In this document: piece by piece, positions 34,392-47,602 of the stretch
Numbering within the stretch: the stretch's first letter is position 1
How the letters are laid out: the number at the start of each line of letters is the position of its first letter
Program-made: the position numbers and the translations under genes
The notes under the pieces: model-generated
Databases searched by the model: none
What the model was told of the DNA's origin: nothing
What the model saw: only the letters and a program-made list of their open reading frames with translations
NCBI GenBank assembly: GCA_021234155.1
Contig: JAJEKV010000045.1
Coordinates: forward strand, 7,489,105-7,553,104
Length of the DNA: 64,000 nt
Reading direction: 5' to 3'
DNA from: Isoetes taiwanensis
Lineage: Eukaryota > Streptophyta > Lycopodiopsida > Isoetales > Isoetaceae

Positions 34392-35258
34392 AGAACTGCA
34401 AGGCTTGGGATAATATGAGACCAGGGGTTTTGGTTTAAACTTATATGTATCGTTCATAATCTAGGCTCGTCCGATTTACAACCAGAATTCAAATTAAGCG
34501 TCCTTTTAATTTATACACGTTTTAATTAACCTCTCGCCTTTCATTTGTTACAAATTTAAATTGTGTTTTTCTTTTTTAGTGCAATTTCAAGATAACAATT
34601 AATTATTAATTTCAAAAACGTGATATGTGGCAATCTACTACCACCTAATGGGCCACCTACTATCGGGGCGCCAAGATCATTCCTACTATCGAGGCGCCCA
34701 GAACAAATAGAACTATCGAAGGCGCTAAGATCAGCCTTTTCCATAACGCCTTCAATCCTATCGATCGGCATGGGCACATTTGTACGGCCAAAAGCGTCGA
34801 AAAAAATATTTATCATTGATTGGAAAAAAAAAATGAATATATATCATAACGTCGTGTGACACAGGAATTTTGAGTCTTTGACGGTCTTGAAAGCATCTTT
34901 CAACCCCATGAAACTACACATTAATGAAAATCAGAAGTTTCTTGGGTTCAGTCATACCGGGTTGAGGGCATTAAAGGATTCAATGTTTTCGACTTATGCA
35001 TATAAAAAACATGTAATGTAAACTAATGATATAAAAGTATAGTGCAAAATTGAAATTAGAAGTTTGTATTCATATTCCAAAAAGTATATGTACATTTCTT
35101 CTTCTGCAAAAATGCTACCAAAATTCTTTCTACAATATGTCACATAGGCCCACTTCATCGCCCATCATAAAAGTCCTGACTGAACCACTGATATGCCGGG
35201 ATCCTCATCTTCCTGCAATCGTCGAAGTCTCCAAACGAGTGTTGTATGATCCTTGATA

Positions 35259-35540
35259 CTATAAATCAAATCGTATTTTATTTGTTGGCATGAGCCTTAC
35301 TAAGAGCATGAGGGAGCATATGTCGAGAGAGATCGCGATGAAGTGTTCCCATGGCCCCGATACTGGACCATCTAATGGATTCTCCAACTCTTTGAACGTT
35401 TTGAACAGCACAATCAAGTAATATCTTATGCGGGGGTCGAGTTGATGGTCGTCTGGAAGTGTATTTGAACCAGAACCGGCCTGTATTTGAACTAGGATCG
35501 CCCGGTGTCCATGCATAAAAGGAAAATCCATGGCACTAGA
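35259..35540 (-). pseudogene. Broken copy of the 139-aa unknown gene (unit B)
   Basis: Matches 14746-15165 (MDFP start, GPWEHF, SLDICSLMLLVRLMPTNK) but shifted at several places, nearly all at former CTG/CAG (for example CCCCTGATACAGACTG in A reads CCCCGATACTGGACC here). Confidence 0.7.
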
Positions 35541-37079
35541 ACAGAGAAATTAAGTAATTAGCAATGATATATTACTCTCCCCCCCATAAAATGATTCTCA
35601 ACATAAGATTAAAAGCGCCAAAGCGCCAGCGCTTTTGCTTTGTTTTTTCCTGCATATTTATTTCACTTCGCTACCGGCGCGATTTGTATAGAACCGTATG
35701 AAATAGAAAATCCAAACTAAAACTACCGGCGCTTGGATTAACCTAGTGGAAAAATTGGAACCCAAAATAGAAATCGCCCAGCTTAATTTCTCCCATTCTA
35801 ACATATTATTCTTAACAATGTAATGCATAATGCAATGCATTCAAAAATATGAAGCCGCTTAGAGCGCATATATATAATAATAATACTCCTTGTTTAGTTC
35901 AATATTTAGTTCATTGTTTTAGTTCATTATTTAGGAGCAGATAGAGGAAGAGCTAGTGAAATAGAATAAGAGCGCATACGCAGGAATCATATAAGCAAGA
36001 TCATAGGAGCGTATATATCATACGCCAGATAGATCATAGATCAATATGTAGCATAATAATGTAGGGTTTTTTGTGTTTTGCACGCTTTTCACAAAGGTTT
36101 TCCAAGATTTCATATGTATTGAATGGATGTACTAATGCGCACATCTAGAGGCACCATTTCTTAGTCGATTTAGTTTTTTTTTTTTTTTTCAATGGTCCAA
36201 CATCAAGGCTCACAACAAAAAGCCCCTTTTTTATTTTAGAAATTTGAACATGCAAGCCTCGTTGATAGCATTTTTAGGGCATTTGTGGCTTCTTTCTGAA
36301 AATTGGTGCATTTAGGGGCTAGGCCTTCTCGAGTCGAGGTTGATTGGGCGATGCTTTTATTTCTTTGGAAGCTTGCAAAAAGGGAAAATCATGTGGAAAT
36401 AATCCCAAATTTTATGCTCTCTTGCTCCAGCGATTATGGTTCTGCGCAAAGATATCAGAGTAAGAGGTGCTAATGCTCCGTGTATTTGTTTAAGATCAAA
36501 GGAACAGATGGCGTAACAAGCGGGTTGCATAAGGAATGAGGGGTTCACGGAAGAAGCGGTTCAAATTTTCGTCAATCAGCTTTCAAGTCGAGCAATTCCA
36601 CCATAGAATCTCGACTCGGACATGGGCGGGAGGTGGCAAAAATAGATGGTGATTGATTCCTCTATAGATCCGATGCTTAGGTATAATGAAGAAACAAATC
36701 AATGTTTTCTCAGGCTCCATCCTTTTTCTCGACATTCAGCGGCCAGGAAAAAGAAATAATCGCGGCATGTTCAAGTATAGCATGTCAAGGCTGATGTTCG
36801 GCTCCGCCATGTTCTTTGATCAATGGTCGCCAATCCATTGAGCGTTAACCTTGTAGAGTAGCAATATCGCGGACAATATCTTGGACAGATTGGGCTATAC
36901 ACTGGACAATATCTTGGATGATTAATGTTGTCGCCTTTGTTCCGGTTTTATTTCCCTCTTGGTGATACTGGCCATTGTATATTGTCTATCCTCATTCAGG
37001 TGAATATGTAAAAAATCAGATGCTTCCAAACTTAGCAGGGAAAAGCAGGATCAGATCCGTGAGTCTTTCGCCCTTGCTG

Positions 37080-37400
37080 TTTGGGATGGCATGAAGGAAT
37101 ATGAAGGCATGGCTTATGCTCACTTGTTCGTGACATCAGATTATTTCCTCGTATATGTTCTTAACTATGCCATTCTATTACGTATGGCTTGGCTAATATT
37201 TACTTCATTGGCTTGTATTGGCCTCAATCGAGGCTAAGCGTATGTATATGAAGTATATGTCGTAAACTATCTCCGCGGGTAAGCCCGGCAGCATTTCGAG
37301 ATCCTCCGGTTCTCGAGCATTTGTTGGGGGTCAGAAGCCTGTGGCTTGTGGTCCTATAGTGCAAAGATATATCGAGACAATAGTTCTCACTCCTTTACTA
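37080..37400 (+). pseudogene. Scrambled HVA22-like exon (unit B)
   Basis: Nucleotide match to 16870-17253, but the frame cannot be followed: TTGCTGGCTTGTATTGCC in A reads TTCATTGGCTTGTATTGGCC here, and CAGCTTATG reads AAGCGTATG. Probably damaged by sequence error rather than by long decay, since the flanks are nearly unchanged. Confidence 0.6.
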
Positions 37401-37822
37401 AAACACCAAAGTGTTGTTTTCAAGTGCCAATTCTTGTTGACTTTCATGTGTGATGGGGTTTATACTTATTCTAGGTGCATCAAAGTGGATGTACAAAATG
37501 AAGTCAAGGAGATCCCATATGACATGTCTATTGGTGGCATTTTGTGTATCATATTTAGAACAGGTCGGTAAAAGGGGTTGTAAAAAAAGGTTTGCAAGTT
37601 GCAACTTGATTTAAAACTCCATTTGAGTTTTATTTGGTATTGAGCTCAAACATTAGCTAAGAGGATGTTGTCACCAATAAAAACCCCATATTTGCATCAT
37701 TTTGCTCAATTTGTTTTTTATTCCAAGTGTGAAGTCACGTTGTTTGTTTTATTTCCCCTCAAGGGCAAAATTTTTTTTAACCTATAACAAAACCATTACA
37801 TTACATGCCTTTATATTAAATT

Positions 37823-38131
37823 CCCTTCAAACCCCTTTGGTTTGGTGCATATTCACACGAGGGGTGGCGTAGGGGCGAGAGCCCTTATAATTATGTTTTG
37901 CATGTACAAAATCAACATCATATAGTATATTATCTCAAATCTTATAGTATTTTGAAAATCTTGGCTGCATAAAGTATAAGAAATTCTCAGACATCTATAC
38001 CCTACAAATGAGGAACTTTGTGTACGTGTAGATTAAGGAATAAGGAGGAATATGCCTATCCAACAGCAGCTCGCTGTTGCTGAGTCACCCCGTGTGAATA
38101 TGCAACCCAAACCAAAGGGGGTTTGAAGGGG
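37823..38131. mobile_element. MITE of unit B, interior inverted relative to unit A
   Basis: Same site and same ends as 17638-17950, but the interior (about 37,868-38,083) is the reverse complement of 17,688-17,900: GAGAGCCCTTATAATTATGT now follows the left end, and ATGCCTATCCAACAGC precedes the right end. The ends are slightly shortened in their G/C runs. Confidence 0.9.
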
Positions 38132-38389
38132 TAGAGCAGATAGATCATAGATCATTATTTACTTCATTATTTTAGATCATTAATTAGAACAGATAGAGGA
38201 AGAGCTAGTGAAATAGAATAAGAGCAGCATCATATAGGCAAGATCCGGGTAACAAAGATCATAGAGCGTGGATCTATATATGAAGGTGGTAGGGCAAGTT
38301 TAGGACCAAAGCATGTAAAAGTAAATAACATGCTTTTATGTAAAATAACTACTTTATGTAAATAATGTAGAAATACTAACCTATTTGTA

Positions 38390-38950
38390 TTTCTTTGTGC
38401 AGAATTGAGCCTTTGCCTTTGAGTCAAAACCAAAAAGATCGAAAACCAAAGTTGATTTGATTCGAGAAGCCAATAGCAAATGATTTGAGCCTTAAGAAGC
38501 TCTAGAAAAAGCAATAGGCTAATTTGGAAACCGAGAAGCCGAGAAGCTTTAAAAAAAAAAAAAACCACAAAACTTTGTTATTCAAAGTTTAGAGATTGTA
38601 GAGAGCCGAAAAGCAAAAAAAGCCAGAGACATTGCATGTAGAGCCTACAAACCTTTGAGCGAAAACATCTTTGAGCCGAAACCCTAAAGCGAGATGATTG
38701 TAGAAGCCAAAAAACGAAAAGCCGTTTAAAGCATGTAGAAGCCAGAAGTTTAAAGCAGATAGAAAGCTTTAAAGCTTCCGAGATTGATGCGTATAGAAGC
38801 CTATAGCGGATAGAAGTTTCGAAGCCGATTAGGCAGATTGAGATTGCATCGCAGAGATTGAAGCTACTGATTGCATCTTGGCCTTTAGAAGCGCGAATGG
38901 AAAGCTGCTTAAGCCCGAGTTCAAAAAGTTCTAAAGTGAGAGAAGCCAGT
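38390..38950. repeat. Purine-rich imperfect repeats (unit B)
   Basis: Counterpart of 18190-18800, with the same AAGCC-rich words but many local changes. No gene supported. Confidence 0.6.
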
Positions 38951-39188
38951 TGAAAATGAATGCTAACTTCAAATAATAAGCGCCTTAAAAATTTCATATC
39001 ACAAGAATCATCATCTAGCAAAATTTATTACAAAGATTTATATAATATTGAGGAAAATAAGCTTGGGAATCCCATTATATAAAATAGAATGATCAAATAC
39101 AATAAGACATATATGAGGCTTTCATTTATGAACATGTTAGTGAGAGGTTATTTGTATATGCTAACTTACTATATGTTTTATGCATTCT

Positions 39189-42105
39189 AGGTCAATGGCA
39201 TGCAAAATGCTAAAAAAAGCCCCCAATGATCTTGACCAAGGCAAGGAAAAATTCCCAAATGATGAAGATGATGCCCAAAGGAAAGGAAAAAAGACTGCAA
39301 ATGATGATGTTGATGATGGCAAAGAAAGGGAAAAGACCACAAATGGAAAGGATGATGCCAAAGGAAAGGAAATTGTACTTTATACTCGGGCGGGTGATTG
39401 GAAAAACAAAAGGTCAAGATCCCGCATGCATGCAATGCAGAGGCGTAGGAGAAGGATTATTGTTCTAGCGAGATCCTATCAATGCGGTGAATGATGAAAG
39501 ATTAGGGGAGGACAAAGGTTAGGTGTGGCAATCTCAAAATTATATGACAATTGGAAGGAAAAGGGTTCAGGCAAACAAGAATGCCTAGCTTGTGTGAAGC
39601 AACTAGAGGTTCCAACTATTGTTGCATGGCCTAGGGACAAGATTCAACCGGAGGAGAACTACACGTTTCCTATAGATGTAGAACCATTGTCAACAATGTT
39701 CACACGGTGTAGCAAGAGGCCACTTCCAACTTTCAAACATTATCCCACCAAAAGATGCAAGTCAGTTATGATTGTTCTCCGAAGCTATGATGAAGGTTAG
39801 AGGAGGTGAATGTTGTTGGGCTTCTTGTGTTAGAATGTTCACAATAGAGGAGTTGGTGGGAGCAAGAGCTACATATCAGGAACATAAGTGTGATAGCAGG
39901 AGGAATTTCATGTACACCATATTTGGCTATGCAATTGGGGATGAAAGATCAAAAGAAGAAAAGATTCCCATTGAATGGAAAGTGGATATGTTCAAAAGCA
40001 TGGATGGCTATACATGGAATTCCAACCTCTTCTTGGCACAACTGGCAAAAGAGACATGAAAATAGTAGTAAAATTGCATTGCATGGGAACACTGGCCTGG
40101 TAAGGCCTACAATATTTGAAAGATATGTGGATTTCAATGCAGAAAACATGCCACATAAGAGTAAGAAGGATGAACAGGGTAGAGTTATTGTTGAAAAGAG
40201 ATTGCCATCCCATTGTACCCAGAAGAGCATATTAGAGGAAATAAATGCATTGCTTCGGGAACTTGGAGTGGCCTCTATATCCCAGCCCAGTTTTAGTAGG
40301 CTATGGAATAAGCATTTCAAGCATGTGACCATAGCAACTTCAAACAACTTTGCCAAGTGCAATTTATGTGCTAAGTTGAAGGAGACACTAGATAAGACTG
40401 TGCAACCAAGTCTAAGGGCAAAGATAAGGGAACATATGAAGGACCATATGACAGATCAACTATCATGTAGATCAACTTATTGGATGTGGAGGACCTTATC
40501 TGCAATGGAACCTAATAACTATCTATGTATTATACATGATAAAATGGACCAACAGAAGACTTGTCTTCCACAATTCAAGTACATTCCTAAGTCATGTGGA
40601 AGATCATACCCTTTGCAGATTTCAATGACTGGGGCAATATTGCATGGGCAGTCTTAGACCTATTATGGCCATTTCAGTTTAGAGTTGTGGAGTGATGGTC
40701 CAGATTTTCACATTGAGAGTATTATGAGGTGTTTAAGAAACTATGAGAAGGGTTACAATGGTCACCTACAGGATCCTGACTACCTAGCCGGGCACTACAT
40801 AGTGCATTGTTGGATGGAACCCCTAATAGTATTGAAAAGTTTAGCAAGGCAAGATTTAGGAGGAATGGACCTAATGAACATGTTGGAGCTTCAACATCTC
40901 GTGCTAAACCTCGAGAGCGCCGAAAAGCTTCTCTTGCAACTAGATAATTGTCTTTGGTCAAAATAAGAACAGTGGATGTTTTTTTCCTATCCTACTTAAT
41001 TTGTGGGTATTTTTGAAAGAGTCAATTTGGGGTTCCTAATGGGACATACTCATGAGGATGTGGATGCATTGTTTGGAAAATATAGTCATGTATTGAGACA
41101 AAGTAGACGGTTACCAACTTTCCGGGCTATTGGAAATATTTCATGGATGTACAAATCCATCTCCTATAGGATCTATCATAGAAGAAGTGCGATTGGAAGA
41201 GTTTTGTGGATGGTTATGCTCTCGACATGGAAGGTCATTCTAGACCTCTTCAATTCACTTTTGGGTGAGAGAAGGGATTCCAATCATGCAATGGAAAATG
41301 AGACCTTGAGGAGGAGAAGTGGAGAGGTGGGGCAGAAATTTGGCACAGGGATGCAAATGGCAAGCCTATGATACCTCCCCGGTCAACCAAAAGCTCTAAA
41401 ATGGCGAAGAAGTCAAGCAATTGGGATTGACTAAGGATGGCATCAATGACTACATCAAGCATTGGCAAACTAATTCGGATGAGACTAATCGTGCATTGAT
41501 AGACTATTGGAAGAAGGTGATCAACTTGTTGGATGAGGTAGACACATCCTCGGAAAAGCTGAAAGAAGGGTGGTTTCCTAAAAGTAAGTGGAAAACATTA
41601 GCTGGTCTTGACGAAGATGATGGTACCATTAGTAGCATTGTGAAGGCATATGCTCCTCCTCAATCGATAAACACTATGTTGGTCCTAAGAAGGATAGGCC
41701 AAAATATTTAGGCATGGATTGTTATGAACCTTCTAACGACATGGAGTGCCACCAATTTGTAGTAGTAAAACCGGCCAGATCTAGAGACCTATCCGGTGTG
41801 GTTGGGATACACTATCTCGGATATTTGCAAAGAAGAAGGTGATGTTAACTTCAATAAGGATGCGTGTGGAATGGTGGTGTCGATTACATCGGTTGAGTAA
41901 TGTCATAGATAAAGAAAGATATTTGATTGTTGGACAAAGAGGTGGAGGAGAAATCCAAGTGATCACGATCTTTGGCTAGACATTGAAACCGTATTGTACT
42001 CGTGGACTCCAAAACTATTCCTAGTAAAACAGCGAGAGTTACAATACCTCAGGATGTAAGGAATAAGGTTCTCATATCCTTGGGGATGCTAGTGGAAAAA
42101 TGAAA
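39189..42105 (+). pseudogene. Transposase-like gene resembling the DUF7869 family, copy B, broken
   Basis: Better preserved than copy A over 39,890-40,657 (256 codons open: FERYVDFNAENMPHKSK, CNLCAKLKET, IIHDKMDQQK). It reads LLLQLDNC at about 40,940 and MGHTHEDVDALFGK at about 41,040, then HYVG-like and YLGMD-like stretches to about 41,700. The stops that remain lie mostly next to CAG/CTG. Together with copy A it supports one original protein of roughly 900 codons with a low-complexity K/D/N N-terminus and a nuclease-like middle. Confidence 0.65.
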
Positions 42106-42317
42106 AACAGTTACTATGTATCTTTTCTATAGTTAATAAAAGTTGTGTACTACTTGAGTTCCATGATATATGATTTTGTAATTTGAAGTTAAGGTGTGAA
42201 TTTATATTCAGGTGTGTGATTATATGTTAAGCGTCTATTCTAGTCTAAGGGCAACAAAGTTACTAAAAAAGTGCAATATAAAATTTATCCCAAAATTAAG
42301 ACATAATCCCAATTTAA

Positions 42318-43180
42318 TTGAATGATGGTTCTGATGCTCTTCATGGCCTTGATACCTTCTTGCAGAATGCCGCCACCTCACCAGACCCTTCAGTTCACGG
42401 TCAAGCCGGGCCACGTGTCTGCTCTAAAGTGCATCTTGGTGAGATCCTTAAATCGGCGTCCCATCTTTTATTGCAACCCGAATGCGTGGGTGCCGCCGGA
42501 CTCGGACTGCCTTCTCATGGAGTGCGGTTCGTTCCTTAAGCACATGTCTTTGCCACGGAAGACATGGTGCATTCTCACTTCCTCATTGATGCGAGATCGC
42601 CCCTTGGACTCAACACTCGACGCTCTTTAAACACGCCAAGACCTCATTGGCAATTATCACAATGGCTTTTGCCCTCATTCCGTGAGGATCATTTTCTAAA
42701 CCTTTGGATTCCCGCCATCGGAAACGCTTCCTCCTTTTCTTCACTCTAAGTGTCGTTTGGTGGGGGGGGGAGTGTTAGTCCTGTGCCTCCTGGTACAGGA
42801 CTATTCATGCATACGACGGACCAAGTCAAGGCATGGGTCAGTCGTCAAAGGCCACACAGAAGACCAAGCAGACCACGCAGTCGAAGGGCGCGCCTGCCGT
42901 CAAGAGGAGGCTCTCAGACAAGTGACGGCCCGTCACCGCCTGCGTTTGTGTCAGCGTCAGCGTGATTTCAGGCATTTCAAGAGGCACCACCAGCATTCCT
43001 GCAAATCAGGCCTCCTTCCAGGAGTCGGCACCGAAATCAGTCAGAGTGTCTATATTGGGCCAAAGGCCATTGTACTATATATATGAGTAGAGCTAGCACA
43101 TGAGTTTTTAGATGAGTTTTGAGTCTTGTCTCATTTCAGTTTTTCTCTCGATTGCGAGAGCTCATGTATCTTCATTGACA
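42318..43180 (+). mobile_element. LTR-element tail and LTR (unit B)
   Basis: Counterpart of 22548-23420. Coding tail 42318-42772 (shifted), polypurine run, LTR start TGTTAG at 42773. The LTR itself is almost identical to copy A, whereas the coding tail before it is scrambled at CAG/CTG; the contrast within 500 bp is sharp. Confidence 0.5.
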
Positions 43181-43566
43181 TCAAGGAAGCTTATTACTGT
43201 GATCTCATTGTTCTCTTTTGTTTTCCTTTCCCTTTTCCTTGTTTTTCTTGCAAATCCCGCGTGACATAGCTCCCGGATTCTCCTGTTAGATCCAATGTCT
43301 TGCAGGAGTTCCCGAACCCAGACCCCAAACAGGGGGACACCAAGAGACCCAATTTTTTCTCTAATGGCTTTAATAGCCCAAACTTTAAAATTAGAAGGCA
43401 AAGCAAAAGAAATTAGTTTTTCAAAGTCATCATCATGAAGCTTATGTTCCTGGAAGAAAAACATGTCAGCTTGTATAGTAGAAAGACAAACCTTTAACCT
43501 ATCCCTTTTCACATTAGAATTAATGCCATGGAGATTCCAAGACACACATCTAAGATTAATATCCAT
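43162..43566 (-). pseudogene. LINE ORF2 start (unit B)
   Basis: Identical in length to 23403-23807; one residue differs in the SWN motif region (SWNLHGIN for SWNLQGIN). Truncated before the reverse transcriptase, as in A. Overlaps ORF1 by 11 bases. Confidence 0.75.
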
Positions 43567-45870
43567 AAAAATTAGTCTTTTTAGATATCCTTGAGCGCCT
43601 TCTAGATGGCTGGAGGAGTGCGTCTTCTATTTTTTTTCTTCTTTACGTGATAGGAAACAATGCAGAGGATTCAACATTTCTTCCTTTTCCAAATCCTTAT
43701 CAATGATGTATTCCAAATAAGCTTGCTCAGATAAGCCAGTATGATCACTGTCATAAGAATCATCTTCATGAATTTTTGGATCTTGAATGCAGTTTGCTTA
43801 AAATGTCTTTATCCTCAATGATTTCTTCAATGATTACATTACTATTAATCTTATTTTGCTCATCGATCATTTCAGGGGAATGCATAATTGTCTTTGGTAT
43901 TATTACCTTCACCACTTTATCATTCTCCTTCTTTGCATTCACCCTTCTCAAAAGTGTCCTCTTTTTCGGATCCTTTTAGGGACCCATTCTTTCCTTCCAT
44001 GAGTTTGATACATAGGAGCTTTTCCTTGGTATTTTGGTTTGTCCTTTCTAGGCTCAAGAAATAGGGATTTTAGAGTAGCTGATCTTGATATCAAGGAAGG
44101 TGTCCTCATCAATTCTTGAACCAATATATTTCTCCCAGTTGGAATTTATTTCCTTCATGATACATATAGAAGGAAAATCAGTTTGGGGAATAGAGATATG
44201 AATAACTTCACCCAAACACTCATCAATTGCCTTAAGATGATTATTGGTCGAGAACAAAAGGAGGCAAATTAGGGGCAGGAAACCCAAGTGGTGGTGGCAA
44301 TGGTTGAGAAATTTCTGGGATATAGAGAGGATTCCATTTCATGATGTAGGCAGGACAATTAGCAATAGAAGAGATTTTTCTGGTAAGAATATACTTCATG
44401 TGATTACTGTCCCTGCAAATAATCTGAAAGGTTCTGGAATCCATCTTTAAGATAGAAAGAATTGGAATGTTTATATTTTTATTGATCAATTTTTAACTTC
44501 ATATATCGAGGACAGTTCTTAGGAAAGTGAACTAAGATACCATGAGAAGAATACTTCACATAAGCTTCTTTATCCTAGATAGCAAAAGATCTACAATGAG
44601 CCCTTTACAAAATCCTTACCATCCATGTTATTAAAAGAACACTCCCCATTAGTAGAATTAAGAAGAACATTTTTGAAAGAGGGAAGCGTACCATTTATTT
44701 TTGTCATATTTGCCCATTGACTTGAGTTTGGTATCCGAGATCTTTGTTGACTGTTTGTCCAAGTTAATATTTGGACATCCACATTGAACAGCTTCTCAAG
44801 GATTGAAATATCCATTTGAATCACATATGGTGCAATCTTTTGTAGGGGTCAGCTTATGCATAAAAGTACCGTGCCCCACTTCAATGTTTTTGAGAGGTGG
44901 CGGCCGAGAGAGAGATCATCTTTAATTTTTTCCTTAAACTTTATGATTTCATGATCATCTGTTTGCCTCCCAAACTCGAACGAGGCAAGGAGGCTTTAGA
45001 ATTCCATCCCAATAGTTCCAGATCTTCTGCCAAATCCTTGGTTGATTGCAGCAACTCGGACATACTTTTCTTGAAGGCTTGGTTTTTCAGACTGCAGCAA
45101 TCCTCCTTAGAGTGTCCCGATTTAATTCTGATCATTTGGTAAAGGAGAAGGTCAAGTTCTTGAAGTTTCTTGATCATGTTCGGACAAGATCTCGGTCCTT
45201 TGGATTTTTTCCTCGGCATATTGGTTCTCCGACCTTATGATTTCCTCTTGGCAAGCAACAATAAAACCTTCTTTCTTGATTCCCATGCATTCAAGCTGCG
45301 GCTTTACACGTTGATCCACGATAATATCAAAAGAGGCCGTGAGCTCTTTCATTTTTTATCCATGCGGTGGTCGCCTTCTTTCTCCATTGTGAGAATGATC
45401 TTCCGATCTTTGTTGTCTTGGTCAAAGGTTTGTGGTCGATGCATCCTCCCATGTTTTGGCGAGAAGACTTCGCCTTTGAAAGCCGATTTTTTAGGCCTCA
45501 TTTTGGAGGACACAAAGCTCAATTCGGGTTGGCGGGTATGGAGATGGAGAATCTTGCAATACAACTTGATAACGAGAGCTCGATTCTAACACCGGCCAGA
45601 TTTTCCAAGAAACTATGGTTTCTCACCACCGTTTCAAGAAAGCCTGTGGAATTGAGGTCTCGAATGAGACGTTTTCCCTCCTCTGAGAAGGAGATCACGC
45701 ACAAGATGTCTGTTTCACTGCAAGATCGAAATTTGAAAAATCCTACTGTAATTCTACTACTTCTAGCCTGCGCTACCCACACTCTAATGATGAAATTGGC
45801 ACGAGGGTGGCGGGTTTGAGCCAGGGATCAAGCTCTGGAGAATAGCAGAGGTGGCCTCTGCCTCATCCAT
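43556..45870 (-). pseudogene. LINE ORF1 (unit B), broken
   Basis: Counterpart of 23797-26113 with the same domains. It carries more frameshifts than A in 43.6-45.6 kb (for example TCTGGTTGCTTAAAATG in A reads TGCAGTTTGCTTAAAATG here). The start ATG 45870 and the N-terminal 80 codons are nearly unchanged. Confidence 0.65.
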
Positions 45871-45959
45871 TGAGCACCCCGGCTCTATTCCCGAGGCACC
45901 AGGTCGAGCGCCTAGTCATCTCACTTCCCAAACTTCGCTCTCGACTTACTTTACATTCA

Positions 45960-46720
45960 TTTTCATAGTTCCCTCATAAATGGTAGGCTTTTGGGAATAG
46001 TACCCCTTGCCTTGGGCTTCAAACAATCCAAATAGGTAATGTCGAGCGGCAAAGCAACTAATCTTAATGCACATTGAAATCGGTCGAGGAAGAGATTGTA
46101 TATCTTTGGCTAACCATTCCTGCATTTCATTGATCGCCATAGATCCTCTGGCACAAATTCAAGTTGATAATCATGATTTGTTTTCGGGAAATAATTGCAC
46201 TCACCTCCCATCACATGAAAATGTTGAGGCATGCTTGGGCCCAAGTCAAGTTCTTTAAAAGCAGCCAAGAGGCCTGCAAACCTATGTTCAAACTTAGACA
46301 CATCTCCTGGATAACTTGCAAAAGGAAAAATCTTTAATCATCACAACTTTATTTGTTTTCATACTGACTAATTTAATATAAAAAGAATGCCAAACCTACG
46401 TTACATACTTAGCAGCTGCAGTGACAATCGCAACATGAATACCATGTTGCATAAGCTTGATAATGTGTTCAATCATTTAGTTGTCTCATTCAATATGGTG
46501 TCCATCAATATATCTAGTTAGAAACTGAAGCATGAGTGCAACCATCTGCTGACAATAACAAACCGGCTGATTTAGAGGCCTTAGCCTTGCTTTTCGAAAA
46601 GAATCTCGAAGCTTGGATGCCCTGTTTTCAGGAATTTATACCAAAGATTGGAGGCCCTGATTTCAAAAAAGTCCCCGAAGCTTGCAGGTGCTATTTTCAG
46701 AAACTTGCAGTGCAAAGCTT
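45960..46720 (-). pseudogene. ISN1-like fragment (unit B)
   Basis: Counterpart of 26206-26968, with the same intron, the same HVMGGECNY box and the same two in-frame stops. A few extra CAG/CTG-site changes lie near 46,030-46,140. Confidence 0.55.
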
Positions 46721-46979
46721 TTGTCAAATACTTCTAGTTTCTGCATGCTTGTTTTCCAATAGCGAGCAGGAAGAAAGGGAGGAGGAGAATAGTAACCGGC
46801 AGAGGGATCATATCTCCGTGTCAATTTTAGGCTCTTTTTTAATTTTCGTAGCCCTGGATTTTAAAAAAGGATGATTTAATGGTGTAGGCACATGACATAT
46901 CAGTTTTTGGTGAGGTGGAGGTACTATGTAGATAGCCTAGAATTGCAAGGAAGGCTATAGGCTTGGTTAAGTTGGTGTG

Positions 46980-47011
<32 letters not shown>

Positions 47012-47602
47012 AGTTATCCAAAGAAACAAAAGGGGGTTTTATTATTAGCCTAAAAAGTTCGTCTAAGTTCTATATGACAGCCTCTTGGAATTCTCATGAG
47101 TACCTGCAATGAAACTGAATGTGTGTTTGTGTGTGTTGGGGGAAGGGGAGGGGGTTCTGGTGTGATGCTTGTGCCTCATAGATCAAGCTATCTCCAGTAG
47201 GCATGTATACCCTCTTATCAGTAGCCACTAGATCCTCTTGTTCTTTTTAACTAGAAGAAATCAGAAGTTTATACTTCATGGATCATGAATATGTTGACCT
47301 TAACTTTGAAAATCACATATATCGAGGTCTTATCGAGTTCTATTTTATCTTTGCATTCATTAAACTTATGATTAAGAAATGATATGTGAAGAATATGGCT
47401 AAATCAAGGTAGGAGGTACTGTGATGGATGCCATTTAGAGTTCTGACACGTTTTCTTTTATAACATCTGGCTCGAATGTCGAATTCGAATGTCTTTTAGT
47501 GCATTGGAAAGCTTGGAATGTGAGCTTTCTATTGATGTATAGCACATATAAGGTTTCTGAGTTTTTGCTTGGCTAGATTTGAGGTTTTGAGATTCGGCCA
47601 CC

